From Iris pallida (lineage: Eukaryota; Streptophyta; Magnoliopsida; Asparagales; Iridaceae): a stretch of DNA of 64,000 bases. Position 1 is the stretch's first letter, and every line of letters begins with the position of its first letter. The translations under genes and the position numbers were made by a program. This document shows positions 12,458 through 27,420 of this stretch, piece by piece. Below the pieces are notes generated by a model. The model had not been told where the DNA came from. It did not search any database and worked only from the letters and a program-made list of their open reading frames with translations. The stretch lies in contig JANAVB010033216.1 of NCBI GenBank assembly GCA_029216955.1, positions 8,549,492 through 8,613,491 of the forward strand, given 5' to 3'.

Positions 12458-12459
12458 CA
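12455..12459 (-). promoter_or_regulatory. ORF1 stop / ORF2 start overlap (TGATG)
   Basis: On the minus strand, the ORF1 TGA (12459-12457) and the ORF2 ATG (12457-12455) share one A. Such an overlap suits termination-reinitiation for ORF2 translation; the mechanism is inferred. Confidence 0.7.
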
Positions 12460-14382
12460 ATGGAGTTGTGGAGGGGGAGTTAAAGTTTTTGTGACAGATC
12501 TAGTGATGACCCTAATCTTTGTCCCGTTTCTTTTCTTGACTACTTTGGTGCTGGTGTCTGCCTTCTTGGACTCCTTAGTGCAGCAATCCTGGTCACCTGG
12601 GTCGAACTCAGAGTGTATGTAGCTCTTTCCTTTTATTTTGGCTGAGACACCGAAGTAGTTATCTCGATCGGCAAACCCAGCACCCAAGGCTTGTTCCAAT
12701 CTAGCTACAGGTTCGGAGCCTATGATAGCTAGTGATGTGCTTGGACAACAGTCTCCTTGTCAGAGTTAAATGGCACGGTTCTCTCATCCGCCCTCTGATT
12801 TTCATTCTCTGTGATGGCTCTATCAACCTGATTGGCCATATCTGCCTTTGTCGATTCTTCTGATGGGGTGTTTTTGGTCTCCCTACTTCCCTATTCAGAG
12901 CTGGGCATCTGGCTGTCTTTCGACTAGATGGACCCATCCGTGGCTAAGGTATAAAACTTGTTGGTGAGATTAAGAATGGAAGGTTCAGAGTGGGTAGTGT
13001 CATAACCTGTTGAGACAATCTTTTTGGTTCGATTCTGACTCTGAAGGGGCTCCACATTGGCTTTGAATCTGATGTGGGAGTTAGGTAGAGGGAGGAGTGG
13101 AGGCCTCTGTCCCGGTTCAGACAAAGATCTAGGGTCATTTTTTGGGACAGGTTTATATTTCAATTCAGGGTGCACTCTGTAACAGTGCTTGATGAGGTGC
13201 CCTTTTTGTGGCAATGGTTGCAGTAAATAACATTGTTATCATAGATATATGTTGTGTGTGTCTTGCTTCCAAGCTCTATTTGAATAGATTTGGGAAGGTC
13301 TTTCGAAATTTCAAGCTCCATGCAAACTTTAGCGTAATTATCTTTAGTCAGGTTCCGGGTTTCCTCTGCCATCGCCACGAAGGTGCCAAAGGAGCCAATG
13401 ATCATTTTTAATGCCATCGGGATAAAACAGATAAGCGGAGGGTTGGAAAGGGTGACCCAAGCAGCGATGATGGGCGAGAATTCCTGAGGGTTGAGATCCT
13501 GTGACCATTTGGCGATAGATATGACTTTAGAGTCAATCTTGTCCGAGCCATGAGTCTGGAAAATCTTATGATCTGTAGCCGAGAAAAGGTGCAGGAGGAT
13601 GTGTTTAGAATCCAGGGGGCAACTCTGTATTCGGAAGTGAGGCTCCAAGTGGCGACTGTTTCCTGGACCCGGGCAAGCTTCGGGCAACCCGTGGGGAATT
13701 TTAGGACAAAAGTGGAAGAGAATCTCTCATACAGGGAAGCCAGGTAAGAAGCAGAGAACGGCACTGATATGTCCTGACCATTTGACGGAGGAGCGTATTC
13801 GATAGTTGGAAGATCCATGTCTTGGATGATCGAAGATTTCTGGGGCAGCCTGGTCAGGGCGAACCGTGTCTGCATAAGATATCGCGAGGTGAGGATGACC
13901 AGCGGGAGACCAGTAGGACGTTGATTGTAACGCCTGAAGGTGGCGTGCTTGGGGGAGTGCACCACAGGATTGCATCTGGCCAAAAGCGGTGCTGGACGAA
14001 GAGGGGCCACTGGTGAGGAGCGCGGGAATGCGCTAACTGAGGACAAGCTGAGTGGCGCAGCAATAGATGGCGCAGGACAGAGACCAACGCGGGGTACGCC
14101 ACTAGGCGGTGGCTGACCGCAAGACGAAGAGGTCGGGGCTGAGCCAGAGGGGAGAAGTGCTAAGGACGGTATGGTGCCTAGCGCGCCTAAAAAGAGTGGC
14201 ACAACAGGGAGGGGCGGGAGGGCTGACAAGCTGGATGGCGCCTGCACCCCCGAGAGCCTGGGTGGTGTTGGCTGATCCGCGCTTGCGGGAAGAGCAAGAC
14301 CTGGAGATCCAAAAGGTGCCGGTGGGACCGCAACTCCCAGAGGGAGCTGGGATGGGGAGGCGCCACCCATGGAGTGAGCCAC
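12457..14382 (-). pseudogene. LINE ORF1: nucleic-acid-binding protein (broken)
   Basis: The protein opens with a Pro/Ala/Ser-rich stretch of about 150 residues. A DUF4283-like core follows (FVLKFPTGCPKLARVQETVATW... near 13730), then a second block near 13500 in another frame, then the knuckle CNHCHKKG / KGHLIKHC split by a frameshift near 13200. The basic tail ends ...TRSVTKTLTPPPQLH at a TGA at 12457-12459. Two or more frameshifts break it. Plant L1 ORF1 proteins coat the LINE RNA. The stop overlaps the ORF2 start codon. Confidence 0.75.
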
Positions 14383-14440
14383 ATAGGATGTACCAACAGC
14401 ACTGGGCTCTCCGGAGGCGGGCGAGCGGGAATCTGGAGGA

Positions 14441-14741
<301 letters not shown>

Positions 14742-14743
<2 letters not shown>

Positions 14744-16508
14744 CCTTACCTATACCTATGTATGTTATTACCTACTTAGGTATATCTCCTATATTTTCTA
14801 TTACCTATCAATTCCTTTTACCTACATATCTAGGTAATACCCCTTTCCTTAACTCTCCTCTTAGATATTACATACTACCTACATTAGGTAACTATCACTA
14901 TATTACATTACCTAACCTAAACTAGGATGTTGCCACCTTACCTATTCCCTATCCTGACCATCCTACTAGGCCATATCCTAATTCCTATCTCATTGCCCTC
15001 ACACCTGTGTGCACACACAGTCCTACTCTTGCTTCCACTCCTACACTCTCTATTGCCAGGAATTCCTCTTCTCTAATACATCCATGTTCACTCCCTAACA
15101 CACATGTAGACTTATACAACACATATATACCTAAAAATACATATATACATTGCAAACAGTCCTAGACACTAACACTCACCTGTCACTCTTTATTAATCTA
15201 CCTATGACAATAGCACTAGTGTATTACCTATCTAGGAATGCTCACACTCCCATCCACACAACTGAACACATATGTACTGCATTCCTGTGCACATAGGCAC
15301 TGCCAAGGAACCCTCTTGTACATCTGTGCACAGGCCTAGTGTGCTCCCCTGCTGCTAGGGCAACACTAACCTGCAGCAATGCTAAGACATTCCTGTCTTG
15401 CCCCATATGAGGTCCAACAGGACTTGGTCACCCCTCCCTGTGCACCCTGTGCACATGCTAACATGGCCTGCTGCCAAAGATCCACTGGCCAACATAGCTT
15501 GTTTCCAAGCATGGTCTGCCTAATATGGCCTGTGCTATGGCCTATGGCCCTGCTATTAAGCAAGGCAAGGCATAACCTACTGCCTAAGCCCACAAATGTG
15601 CAAAGGTGCATATTGCCTCTAGCTCTGATGCACAGATGGAAGAGCTCATCACAAATCCTTACTGATACCAAGACCACTATCACTCTCCATCATCAACAGG
15701 TATATGACTCTGTCCATCATCATTTACCCATATTGACACTACTATCACATGGACAGTGCAACCAAAATCCCCATATGCCTATGACAGTTAGCACGTGTGG
15801 GTATAAACAACACCCACACACATACTCCCTATGACAGTACATGGTTACTCACATAGGGTACCACTTCACAACCTGTCATTGGACAGTGCCCAAATCCCCT
15901 CACTCAATATCTCACTCTAACACTAACACATGAGCCACATCACTTGCTCACTGTCAGTTGACAGTTAACTCACATGGGGGACTCTCACTAAGACACACAT
16001 TCCCTGCTATACACACAGGCCACTAGCCTTTATGGCCTGGAGCCAAAGGGCCCTCTGCACATTAGTACAGACCCCTCTCTCACTCTCTAAACACTCAAGA
16101 CACTTACACATGTCACCCTAATACATGAGCCACACTCATCCACCTGTTAATGACCCCTCACTTAGGTACATTCTCTCACATTGAACCCCACTGTCACATT
16201 ATGATAGTTACACTAATCACTTGATACTAACTGAGAACTGTCCAAAGTAGTCACTACTGAATATTATAGGAACACATTGACTCTAATAAAGGGACTATTA
16301 GACAGGTTGACAGTCCCTTCCCCTTAGGCTCTAGGATACTCACATGAACCCACAATCAGGGACACACCTAATCAGTCCCTAAACTCACTGCTCACTGAAC
16401 CACTTAGACACACCCTGGTCACTGTCAAAGACAGTAGCCTCCCCTTACCAAATCCCCCACACTTCTCTTCTAACCTTCACCTAGGACACCTATGATAGGA
16501 CACTCAAA

Positions 16509-16598
<90 letters not shown>

Positions 16599-17450
16599 TA
16601 TATATATATACTAGAAATCATACATGCCTATTCTAAATGAACAAACTAAACTAATCATGAGTACAAAACTGAAAGGTAAAACTAAAATGGCCACTTTGTC
16701 ATTTTGACAAACACTAGGTGTGCTCTTCTTGGATTTCTCCAAAGATAACACAAAAACTCAAATAACTTCTACCAAATGATGGTTAAAGCCTAGCTTTTCT
16801 CCCTATGGGTACCCCTAGTCCATGTGTGTGTTCCTACTAGTGTCATGCATGTAGATTGAGCCTAAACTATGAGAAATGACAAGAGTTTACCTATTGGGAG
16901 ATGGATTTCCAATGGAACTCTCTTGCAAGGCTCTAGTGTCAAGTTTGACACAATCTTCAAAGCTATTGGACTCCTCTTCTTTAGCTCCTTGGTCCAAGCT
17001 CCAAGCCTTCTAGAATGAAGATTAGGGGAAGTTTTGAGGGATTTTGGAGGATTTTTTGATGGTGGAAAGTATGGAAAATGAAAGAGGGAGAAACCCTCTT
17101 TATGACCAGCCATGAAGGGTTCCCTAAAAACCCCTTTAATATGTCCATTCTACCCCTCAAGTTGTCACGAACACTTATCTTAAATGAAGGTTGTTCTAGT
17201 CTAAGTGTTGGGTTAATTTTTATTCCTAATCATGGCTCTACATGACTTAAATGTGTCTCGTTGTGTTCATCCTAGAATATAGGTCCAAGTAGTCATGTTT
17301 AGTCCAATTAGGTCCACAAGTCAAAGGTCCAATAAATATGTTAGTCAACTAATAAATGCAACAATTATATTTAGTTAATAAAAAATACCTACTATATAAA
17401 TAATATAAAATGACAAAAAATACCCCTATTCCAAAAATATGATAGTGACA
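14742..17450 (-). mobile_element. Gypsy element A, left LTR, second part
   Basis: Closely similar to 21250-21449, then to 42858-43470, then to 44546-44847, which together are the right LTR. It contains the intact sequence CCACCTTACCTATTCCC at about 14932, the empty version of the copia B insertion site. It ends GATAGTGACA at 17450. The next bases (TCTTACCCCCTA) look like the complement of a polypurine tract. A second TA tract lies at 16515-16613. Open frames at 15366-15834 on both strands are unsupported. Confidence 0.8.
16515..16613. repeat. (TA)n tract with GA run
   Basis: Pure TA blocks end in a short GAGAGAGA run, inside LTR A. Confidence 0.95.
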
Positions 17451-17740
17451 ATCTTACCCCCTAGAAAAATTCATCCTCAAAATTTAAGTTGCTTGTACTC
17501 TTCTCTAGGTCAAGCCCCCAACAATCATGGTCCAAGAAAGTCATATCTAAAATCATAAAATTCATTTGAAAGAAAACAAACATACATGGTTATGGTCTTA
17601 CTAGTCATGATATTACAATCCCTTTCTTGGGTTCTAGCATGAAAATCGCCACTAAAACTATAAGGTACTAAAAAATAAACATATCATGGAGCGAGAAAGG
17701 AATGAAAGAATAGAACAAAAAAATATGCTAACCCATCACT
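17451..17740 (-). other. Polypurine tract and 3' internal remnant of element A
   Basis: Read on the minus strand, the segment ends in a purine-rich run (TAGGGGGTAAGA) directly beside the LTR. Just before it lies a short AAATTTTGAGGATGAATTTT stretch that resembles the end of chromovirus pol genes. No reverse transcriptase or integrase is left between this and gag, so pol is deleted. Confidence 0.5.
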
Positions 17741-19147
17741 TGTAGCATCGGCCTCCTCGACCGTCAACGCAAAAGTCCTACCATGCTGGGGTATCTCCCT
17801 CTACTGGTACGGGGCATGGCGCTGTGCCACAGGTGGCATAACTCAATCTCCCTGTCCTTGATCTGGACACTAGCCAGGACGATGAAGGGTTAAGAGACAA
17901 TCCCTTACTAGATGCTCTGTTGATCTACAATGCAAGCACGCTCCCAGCCTCTTCCTGCACACCTCCCAAGTATGGCCTGAGCTCCAACAGTAGGTACAGG
18001 TAGGAGCGGACTGAAACTGTCTTTGAGACTGCTCATGCTTTTGATGTACTGGAGATTGTATTAGTGCGTGAAACTATTGAACCTGAGCCCTAGCAGGAGC
18101 CTGGAACTGCTGTTGTGGTAGCTAGAATGAATTATGCAAAAACTGGAGAAGCTTCGTCGATCCCGTACTAATGCCAGCACCAACCATGGCATCACTGCTT
18201 CTTTTGGGCTTGAGATCCAAGTTCTCTTCAGCAATCTGAGCATCCATCAGAATATCCTCGAAGGTAGCCGTACGATGCCCATAAGTACGAGATCTGACCT
18301 CGCTGTTCAGGCCCCTCTTAAACTTCTTGGCCCGATCTCCTGGCTCCTGAACTATGCTCTTCTCGAACTGTCTTAACCGGGAAAACTCAGCAGTATACTC
18401 ATCTATTGACAGTCTCCCCTAAACCAATCCATAAAACTGGCCCTCCAAGGCACTCAAAGCTACGTCAGAGAAGTACTTCTCCTTGAAAAGCTCCTTAAAA
18501 GCCTTTCAAGTCAACTATGTCACCACAAGCCTAGGCTCTGTACAATACCACGTGAGGGCAATATCGAACAGCTGGCTAGCGGCCGCCTTCGCCTACAATC
18601 TCTTCGAGATCTGTGCCATATACAAGATCCGCTCAATATCCTTCAGGCAATCATCGGCGTAGAGGATACCCTCTGTCCCCTTGAACTCTCGAGAAGACAT
18701 CTTCTTGAAGTCTTTGATAGTATCAGGCCTCGCCTGCTGTTACTGAACTGGTACTCCCTGAGGCAGATCAGTAGCCACCTTTTCTATCGAAGCAAGTGCC
18801 AATTGGTGGGAACTATCGATGCTCTGGCATAACACATTAGCCTATCTTTGTTGTGCCTCGACCTGAGCCCTCGGTGCCTCCATCATCTGCTGGAATAGCG
18901 TGAACATCTGCGCCGTATCAGACGATGGAGGAGGTGGTAGAGGAAGAGACTCTGGTTGCACGAGAACAACCCTCTGGACTGGTGCAGGAACACCCACAAG
19001 AGCTGCTGACACTCCCCCATGGACGAAAGAAACAGTAGGAGAAACCCCTGAAGCTGCAGCACCCGTAGCTAGAGGAGGAGGTTGTCAAGTAGCAGACCTC
19101 TCCGTCGCTGCGGCGGTTCCAAAGTGTTACGATCTTGTCTTCGGCAT
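17741..19147 (-). pseudogene. Ty3/gypsy gag with two zinc knuckles (element A)
   Basis: The start at 19147 reads MPKTRS. The core at about 18420-18240 reads GRLSIDEYTAEFSRLRQFEK and later FKRGLNSEVRSRTYGH, the Retrotrans_gag fold seen in chromoviruses (Tekay/Del-like). Two knuckles follow: CTYCWSSGHTWEVC (about 17999-17958) and CLHCRSTEHLVRDC (about 17938-17897). Then RTFALTVEEADATS follows, the usual link to protease, after which coding stops. Several stops break the frame. The intact protein would form the particle shell. With pol missing, the element was non-autonomous or has been internally deleted. Confidence 0.8.
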
Positions 19148-19411
19148 CTTGAAGACAGATCAACAAATAAAATCAATATGGCATATTATGAGATATTATC
19201 AAGGAAGGACAATTGAATTTGGAGAATAATTGCAAGGAAGGATAGAAATGATAATCAAAAGATTGGAAGTTTCCTAATTGTGATTGAGTATCTCTTAATA
19301 TAGCCTATATCCTATATCCTAATAGCAAGCTCGTTGTAGAACTCTAAGTCGAGCATCACTACGAAATCGTACTAATTGCAACCCCGACCTGCATGGGCCA
19401 CCACAAAAATG
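19148..19411 (-). other. 5' leader of element A
   Basis: An AT-rich leader lies between the right LTR and gag. I could not recognise a primer-binding site next to the LTR end. Confidence 0.5.
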
Positions 19412-21045
19412 TGTTACGACCCACACCCTGTTTAGGGGCACGAAGATGTGGGTACGTCTAACCTACGCCACAGTATCGACGATAGAATGCTGTATAGGTC
19501 GTCTATGACATCTTTTCATCTAACAACATTAAATATAAACATGTCATCTCCGCAGGGAGTAATAATATGGCATATGAAATGTATAACTCAATCACAAGTT
19601 CTAAAGGAAGATAAGCATGATATTTGGAAAGAAGATAATAAAGATGAAAACTGAATTGTAGCAAAAGTCACATCACATTAAGTCTAGAAGTCTAAGTCAA
19701 AATAATACATATCCTGAATAAATATAACATTTCAATCTCATAAACTAGAGACAAGGTCCAATAAAACTAGCTACTAGCTAAAGCACTACTAGAGGTGCAC
19801 CCTCGGCGAGCACCGACTCCAAGAGAAATCTCATGGGCATGGTCGTTAGTCTTTTAAATCCTCTGAAAAATATTATCCAGTCAGGATTGGAGTAAAGTAC
19901 AACCCAATAGCAGTTTCAATTAATTGACAAAAACTATAAGTTAGTGATAAAGAAGATGCTATATACGATGAGTAACAAACTGATGTAATGTAAGTAATAA
20001 AGAAAGACATGCAATATAATTAATAGGATGTAATCAGTGTGAACAAGTAATAGACGAGGATCTACAATACCAGGGATAGAGCAATGTAACCGATGAACTG
20101 AATATGAAAAACTATAATATACAATGTGATTTGAGATACCAAATAGATATGTGATCGGTTTGGAAGATTCAATGATTTACACTAAGGAAACCCAGCTCAA
20201 CCATACGTGAAGTGTATAATTAGCTAGTAGCCGATGAGTTACACTACTTGTCGATAGTTCTTGATCACAGACTTAACTAGTATTTTCCCCATCCTGACTG
20301 ATACAATGGATCCAACCATGACATATTACTAGCCAATGTATCCAATGTTAACAAATATTATCCAATGTTACCCAATACCAACGAGGAACAGTATCCGATA
20401 CCATTACAATGAGTTAAGCTAATATCTCATGACTGAAGATTCAATAACAATACCAATCCGTGTACCATCGTGTCAAGAATCATAAGTAATATTTCTAAAT
20501 ACATGGATTATAGTAGTAATCAAATAATAGAAACTATCAGAGAATGTATTCGCCTGCGGTCCAGAGCAATAAATGTGAATCAAGGCCCAAAGTGGAATAA
20601 TAAAGACCTATAAATGAGATATACATAGTTAATTAGTGTTCTAATATGTTAAACATGGTTATCTAGTGCGCGATATACAATCTAGGTCAACTTAAGCTTT
20701 CGGGGTCAAACTAGGTCAATTTGACTTAAGGTTGACTTTTAGGTTAAACTGGTCAACCTGAGTCAAATTGGATCAAATCTAGGTCAAGTTCACTTATTTC
20801 ACTATATAGGCAATTCCTAATTGCATTTACCCTATATCAAGTCTTTACCCTAACTATAGGTAATACCTTATTCATATACATGGTATATGTTAACATTACC
20901 TACCCTTTTATATAGGTAAATCTACTAACCCTAACCTATGGGTGATTACCTATGCTAGGTAAAACCTACAACAATATCTAATCTTTTACCCATTTATGAT
21001 ATCATCTATCTCATATTATATATATATATATTTTTTTTTTTTTTC

Positions 21046-21127
<82 letters not shown>

Positions 21128-21152
21128 TATATATATATATATATATTTTTTC

Positions 21153-21251
<99 letters not shown>

Positions 21252-21449
21252 CCTTACCTATACCTATGTATGTTATTACCTACTTAGGTATATACCCTAT
21301 ATTTTCCATTACCTATCAATGCCTTTCACCTACATATCTAGGTACTACCCCTTTCCTTAACTCTCCTCTTAGATATTACATACTACCTACATTAGGTAAC
21401 TATCACCATATTACATTACCTAACCTAAACTAGGATGTTGCCACCTTAC
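19412..21449 (-). mobile_element. Gypsy element A, right (5') LTR, first part
   Basis: It starts TGTTACGACCCACACCC, a TGT(C/T)ACGACCC start common in plant gypsy LTRs, and matches 7239-8787 and then 14742-14943. The TA/T microsatellite (21018-21250) is here uninterrupted by the LINE. The LTR breaks off at 21449 after CCACCTTAC, where copia B is inserted, and resumes at 42858. Confidence 0.85.
21018..21250. repeat. (TA)n tract with T-runs
   Basis: A long TA tract is interrupted by a T-run near 21030 and shorter T blocks. The translated IYIYIY frame across it is an artefact. Confidence 0.97.
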
Positions 21450-24053
<2,604 letters not shown>

Positions 24054-25079
24054 GAAAAGGTCAAAAATCAATTAAAAGGCATGTATCCATAAAGTCACCC
24101 AAGTGGTAAGAAGATATTATCAAAAGAAAGCTTTAAAGAGAATGCTAATTGATTCAAGAAAATATAACACAAATTTGGTCAAAATAATCAATAGCTAAAG
24201 TATGAGGTAAGCACAAGTATGAATAGATACTCTTCAAAATAATATGAAACTTGAGCTTAACTCATATGCCCACAGAAAGATATTTATAAAAAAATAGATA
24301 TCAATATAAGAAATACATGAACTACATAGAAAAATAAATATATTCATGTATCATTAATAAATATTGAAAACAATCACAAATTAAATAAAATATATAAATA
24401 AACTTTATTGGGCAGAGACTTAATTGATTCTCAAGAGGTTTAATCAAAATAAAACATGAAAATCAATAATAAATATATTATGTAAGCACAAGGTTGAAAT
24501 GGAAGTATAAGTGTATACTTGTCAAGTGATAAGAAGATTGTGCTAAACACATATATTCACAAATACCGAATAAGATAAATATGACATATTAAATACAAAT
24601 CGGCAAGAAGTAACTATCTCAAAACTTTTAAAGACGGAGAGTTAAAATCATATTAACTTAAATCAAAACCAAGGTCCTATGGACTAGAGTGATATGCATG
24701 CTTTATAAGTAAAGACAAAGAATAGCGAGCATGCATATGTAATGTGTCACACTAATAGAAAATAAATGATAAGCTATATAGTGTGAACTAATCATTTAAG
24801 CTAAGTAACTAGTCATGCTAGATAAAAGAAATAATAAGAAAATTAACTAAGCATGCCAGTATTATATCTCACATTGATTTATATAATAAGCAACTAAAGG
24901 ATATCAATGTGAGCTAGTAGCAAAATATCAAGAGAAATATGCTAGATTCTACAAATATAAACTATTTAAAGAGATCGTTTAGCATGTTACCAAAGTGGCT
25001 TTAATGGCCATACTTGTGTTGGTGAAATTGCTTGAAAGATGACCTTTGAGCTTTGCTACCACCAACACGCTCCTCGGTA
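24054..25079 (-). other. AT-rich non-coding stretch of copia B
   Basis: Nothing recognisable is seen before the gag relic. On the minus strand this is where protease and integrase would follow gag, but neither can be read. Confidence 0.45.
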
Positions 25080-25926
25080 CTATGTTCCAATATAAGTAGC
25101 TCCACCTACAACATTAGGTGAAGATTTTGGTATCCAAATAAACTTGGATCCACATTTGTTAGCTTTAGGGACCCATATACTATTTACTCTAGCATTGGTA
25201 GAAAAACTTCTACGAATAGGACAAGTTACACTTATGTGTCCAATACGAGAGCAATAGAAGCATCTAATACTAGTGTGTGCACATGTATCGGAATGAGCAT
25301 GATTATGAACATGTGATATACTAGAATGATGAATATCTCTAAAGTGAGCATGTATGGATTTGGTCTTAAGAATATCATGTTCTAATAGCAAATTATTATG
25401 CAAACAAGTAAGAAAATCAAATTTAGCATTTAAAGCACAATTTTTTTTAAATAAAGCAATTCTAGAAATAAAATCATCATTTTGTTTCTTTAAAGAGTCA
25501 ATAGAAGAATTATGCAAATGATTTAGCTCATGTGCTTGCTTCTTAAGATCTTCTATTGATGTGGAAAGAGATTTGATTTTCAAAATTAAAGAATCATTCA
25601 AACTCTTTAAAGAAACACTAGATGAGTTTTGAGAGTCAAGTCTAGATAATAAATCATTGTTTTTATTTCTGAAAACTCATTAGATTCTTCTAAATGAATG
25701 ACCTTTTCTGAAAGTTCTTCATTTGTAGAATGAAAAGCCTTAACAATCGTTAAGGATTGGTTAGCCATGGCTTTCCACTTAGAGCATTTCTTGTATTTAG
25801 AAGAAACATGATTGTCCATGCTATTAGAAGTAAAACCCTCTTTATCGGAGGAGGAGGAATACGATGCCATAGAAACATTAACAAGGATCTACTCTAAGGA
25901 TTTTAAGCCTAACAATAGAGTACTTA
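25080..25926 (-). pseudogene. Copia gag, C-terminal half (element B)
   Basis: On the minus strand, a Ser-rich, Lys-rich region starts at 25870 and leads into a coiled-coil-like stretch (ILKIKSLSTSIEDLKKQAHE). A single knuckle CFYCSRIGHISVTC (about 25263-25222) and then the SIWVPKANK and FIWIPKSSP motifs follow, as in SIRE-type gag. One single-base frameshift near 25660 breaks the frame. The N-terminal UBN2-like half is absent because a CACTA end interrupts the gene at 25927. Its product would have been the nucleocapsid part. Confidence 0.75.
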
Positions 25927-26415
25927 CACTACAACAGATATGGGATACGATAGCATGCGCAAAATGCTGTCGAATGCCTATTATAGCGAAACCCGTCCGC
26001 TATAAATGCCCCCGCTATAACTGCCCCATGTACGGGAACGCTATAAAGTTATAGCGTTCGTAAAAGCTATTGATTGTTTATAGCGTTCTACGACGCTACA
26101 GTCTGTTTATAGCTTTCAGGAACGCTATAGGACCTTTATAGCATGGAGGAATGCTATACATATGTTATAGCATTTATGAACGCTATAGGAATGTAATAGC
26201 ATACATGAATGCTATTGAGGTGTTATAGCGTACATGTACGCTATAGTGTTTACATAGCATGTACGAGCGCTATAGTTTATCAACAACGTTATAAGTTATT
26301 TATGGCGTTCGTGAACGTTGTTGATATATGTATATATCTCTTTTTTATAGCGTTTCTTTCGCGCTATTATATGTCCACCAATAATAGCTTGTCAGAATGC
26401 TAGCAGAATGCTATA
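25927..26415. mobile_element. CACTA transposon end with subterminal repeats
   Basis: The terminus CACTACAACAGATATGGG has the CACTA signature, preceded by TTA (possible 3-bp target duplication). It is followed by about 450 bp packed with TATAGCGTTC/GAACGCTATA units in both orientations, the usual TNPA-binding layout of En/Spm elements. The insertion splits the gag of copia B. I could not find the opposite terminus (GTAGTG) or a transposase before 31.88 kb, so the element is truncated or rearranged. Confidence 0.75.
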
Positions 26416-27420
26416 AAGAAACAATTTGCAGAATGAAGCACATTAGTATTGCAGTACATTAGTATCAGCACATCAGAATAGCATTGCAGATATACAAAAT
26501 GCCACAGATATCTATTGCATATATACACGAAGTAGTACCAAACATATATCCAAAAATATATCCAAACATGTCCAAAAATTGTTTCAAACATATGTCCAAA
26601 CATATAGTACAAATTGTTTCCATACATATATGCCATGTAGAACAACGAAGTAGTACCAAACATATATCCAAAAATTAAACATTAACAGCGTACGTAGTCA
26701 GCATTTAATTGTTTTCATACATATACCTAAAATGTTGCATATACAAAATTTAGCTCGAACCCTTCGAGCCTATCCACAACCAAAGCTCCTTAAAAAGCAT
26801 TCTTTTACTTCATCCAACCTACACAAATATAAGACAGGTTCAGTCCACTAAATCTCTTTAATCAAAAAATGAAGATGGAACAATATTGAAACTAGTTGAT
26901 TAAACAGTGTATCACATCAAACAGTAAATAAAATAGTTTAATAGGCATCAATCTATGTTGCACAGACGGTCACAACGACAAACATTTTTTTATGAAACTA
27001 GGATACGATATACGACATATATGCACAACAAGATAAGCCTTTATGAGCAGCTTACTTTATAGCGTACCTCAAATTGGGGACAATTAAGGAGGTATATGAT
27101 AATGATCAGTTCCCTATGGTTGGGAGTGATAAGCCTTATCAGAGTGTGCCTGCTTTCAGACCTACGACATGCCTAGAGATTCCAAACAGTTATGAGTGCA
27201 ACAGAACATATATTGCCCAATAGGCAGCCCGTGGGTCTTAGTAGGATGGACAGTGGACTTGATGTTCATCAAGGGTCTGTCTCTCAAAGATGCAGCAATA
27301 GAGGACACTAGATCAGCAAACTGATCACAAGATAGATAGGCATGATAGAGGTAATTCCTATATTTTTGCTTAAACCTCCAATGAACAAAAACTTATTAGT
27401 TAAAAAGAGAGGTACTGCAC
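26416..27420. other. Non-coding DNA right of the CACTA end
   Basis: AT-rich sequence with repeated CATATATCCAAA-like words near 26530-26670 and an isolated TATAGCGTACC at about 27058. It may be the interior of the CACTA element. No transposase motif was recognised. Confidence 0.45.

Larger units (their letters stand above)
8790..14440 (-). mobile_element. Near full-length L1-type LINE inserted in LTR A
   Basis: A 5.6-kb non-LTR retrotransposon on the minus strand has a Pro-rich ORF1 with zinc knuckle and an ORF2 with endonuclease, reverse transcriptase and a zf-RVT-like region. It splits the TA repeat of LTR A. The right LTR of A (21.02-21.25 kb) shows the same site without a LINE. The 3' end lies near 8790. 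A T-run at about 8749-8771 could be the poly(A) tail, but a similar T-run is present in the uninterrupted copy, so the exact end is uncertain. Both ORFs are broken. Confidence 0.85.

Noticed and set aside
15366..15834. ORFs of over 100 codons on both strands
   Set aside because: They lie in the non-coding LTR of element A, and the copy in the right LTR does not keep them.
20996..21433. Long plus-strand ORF rich in Ile-Tyr
   Set aside because: It is the translation of a TA microsatellite inside LTR A.
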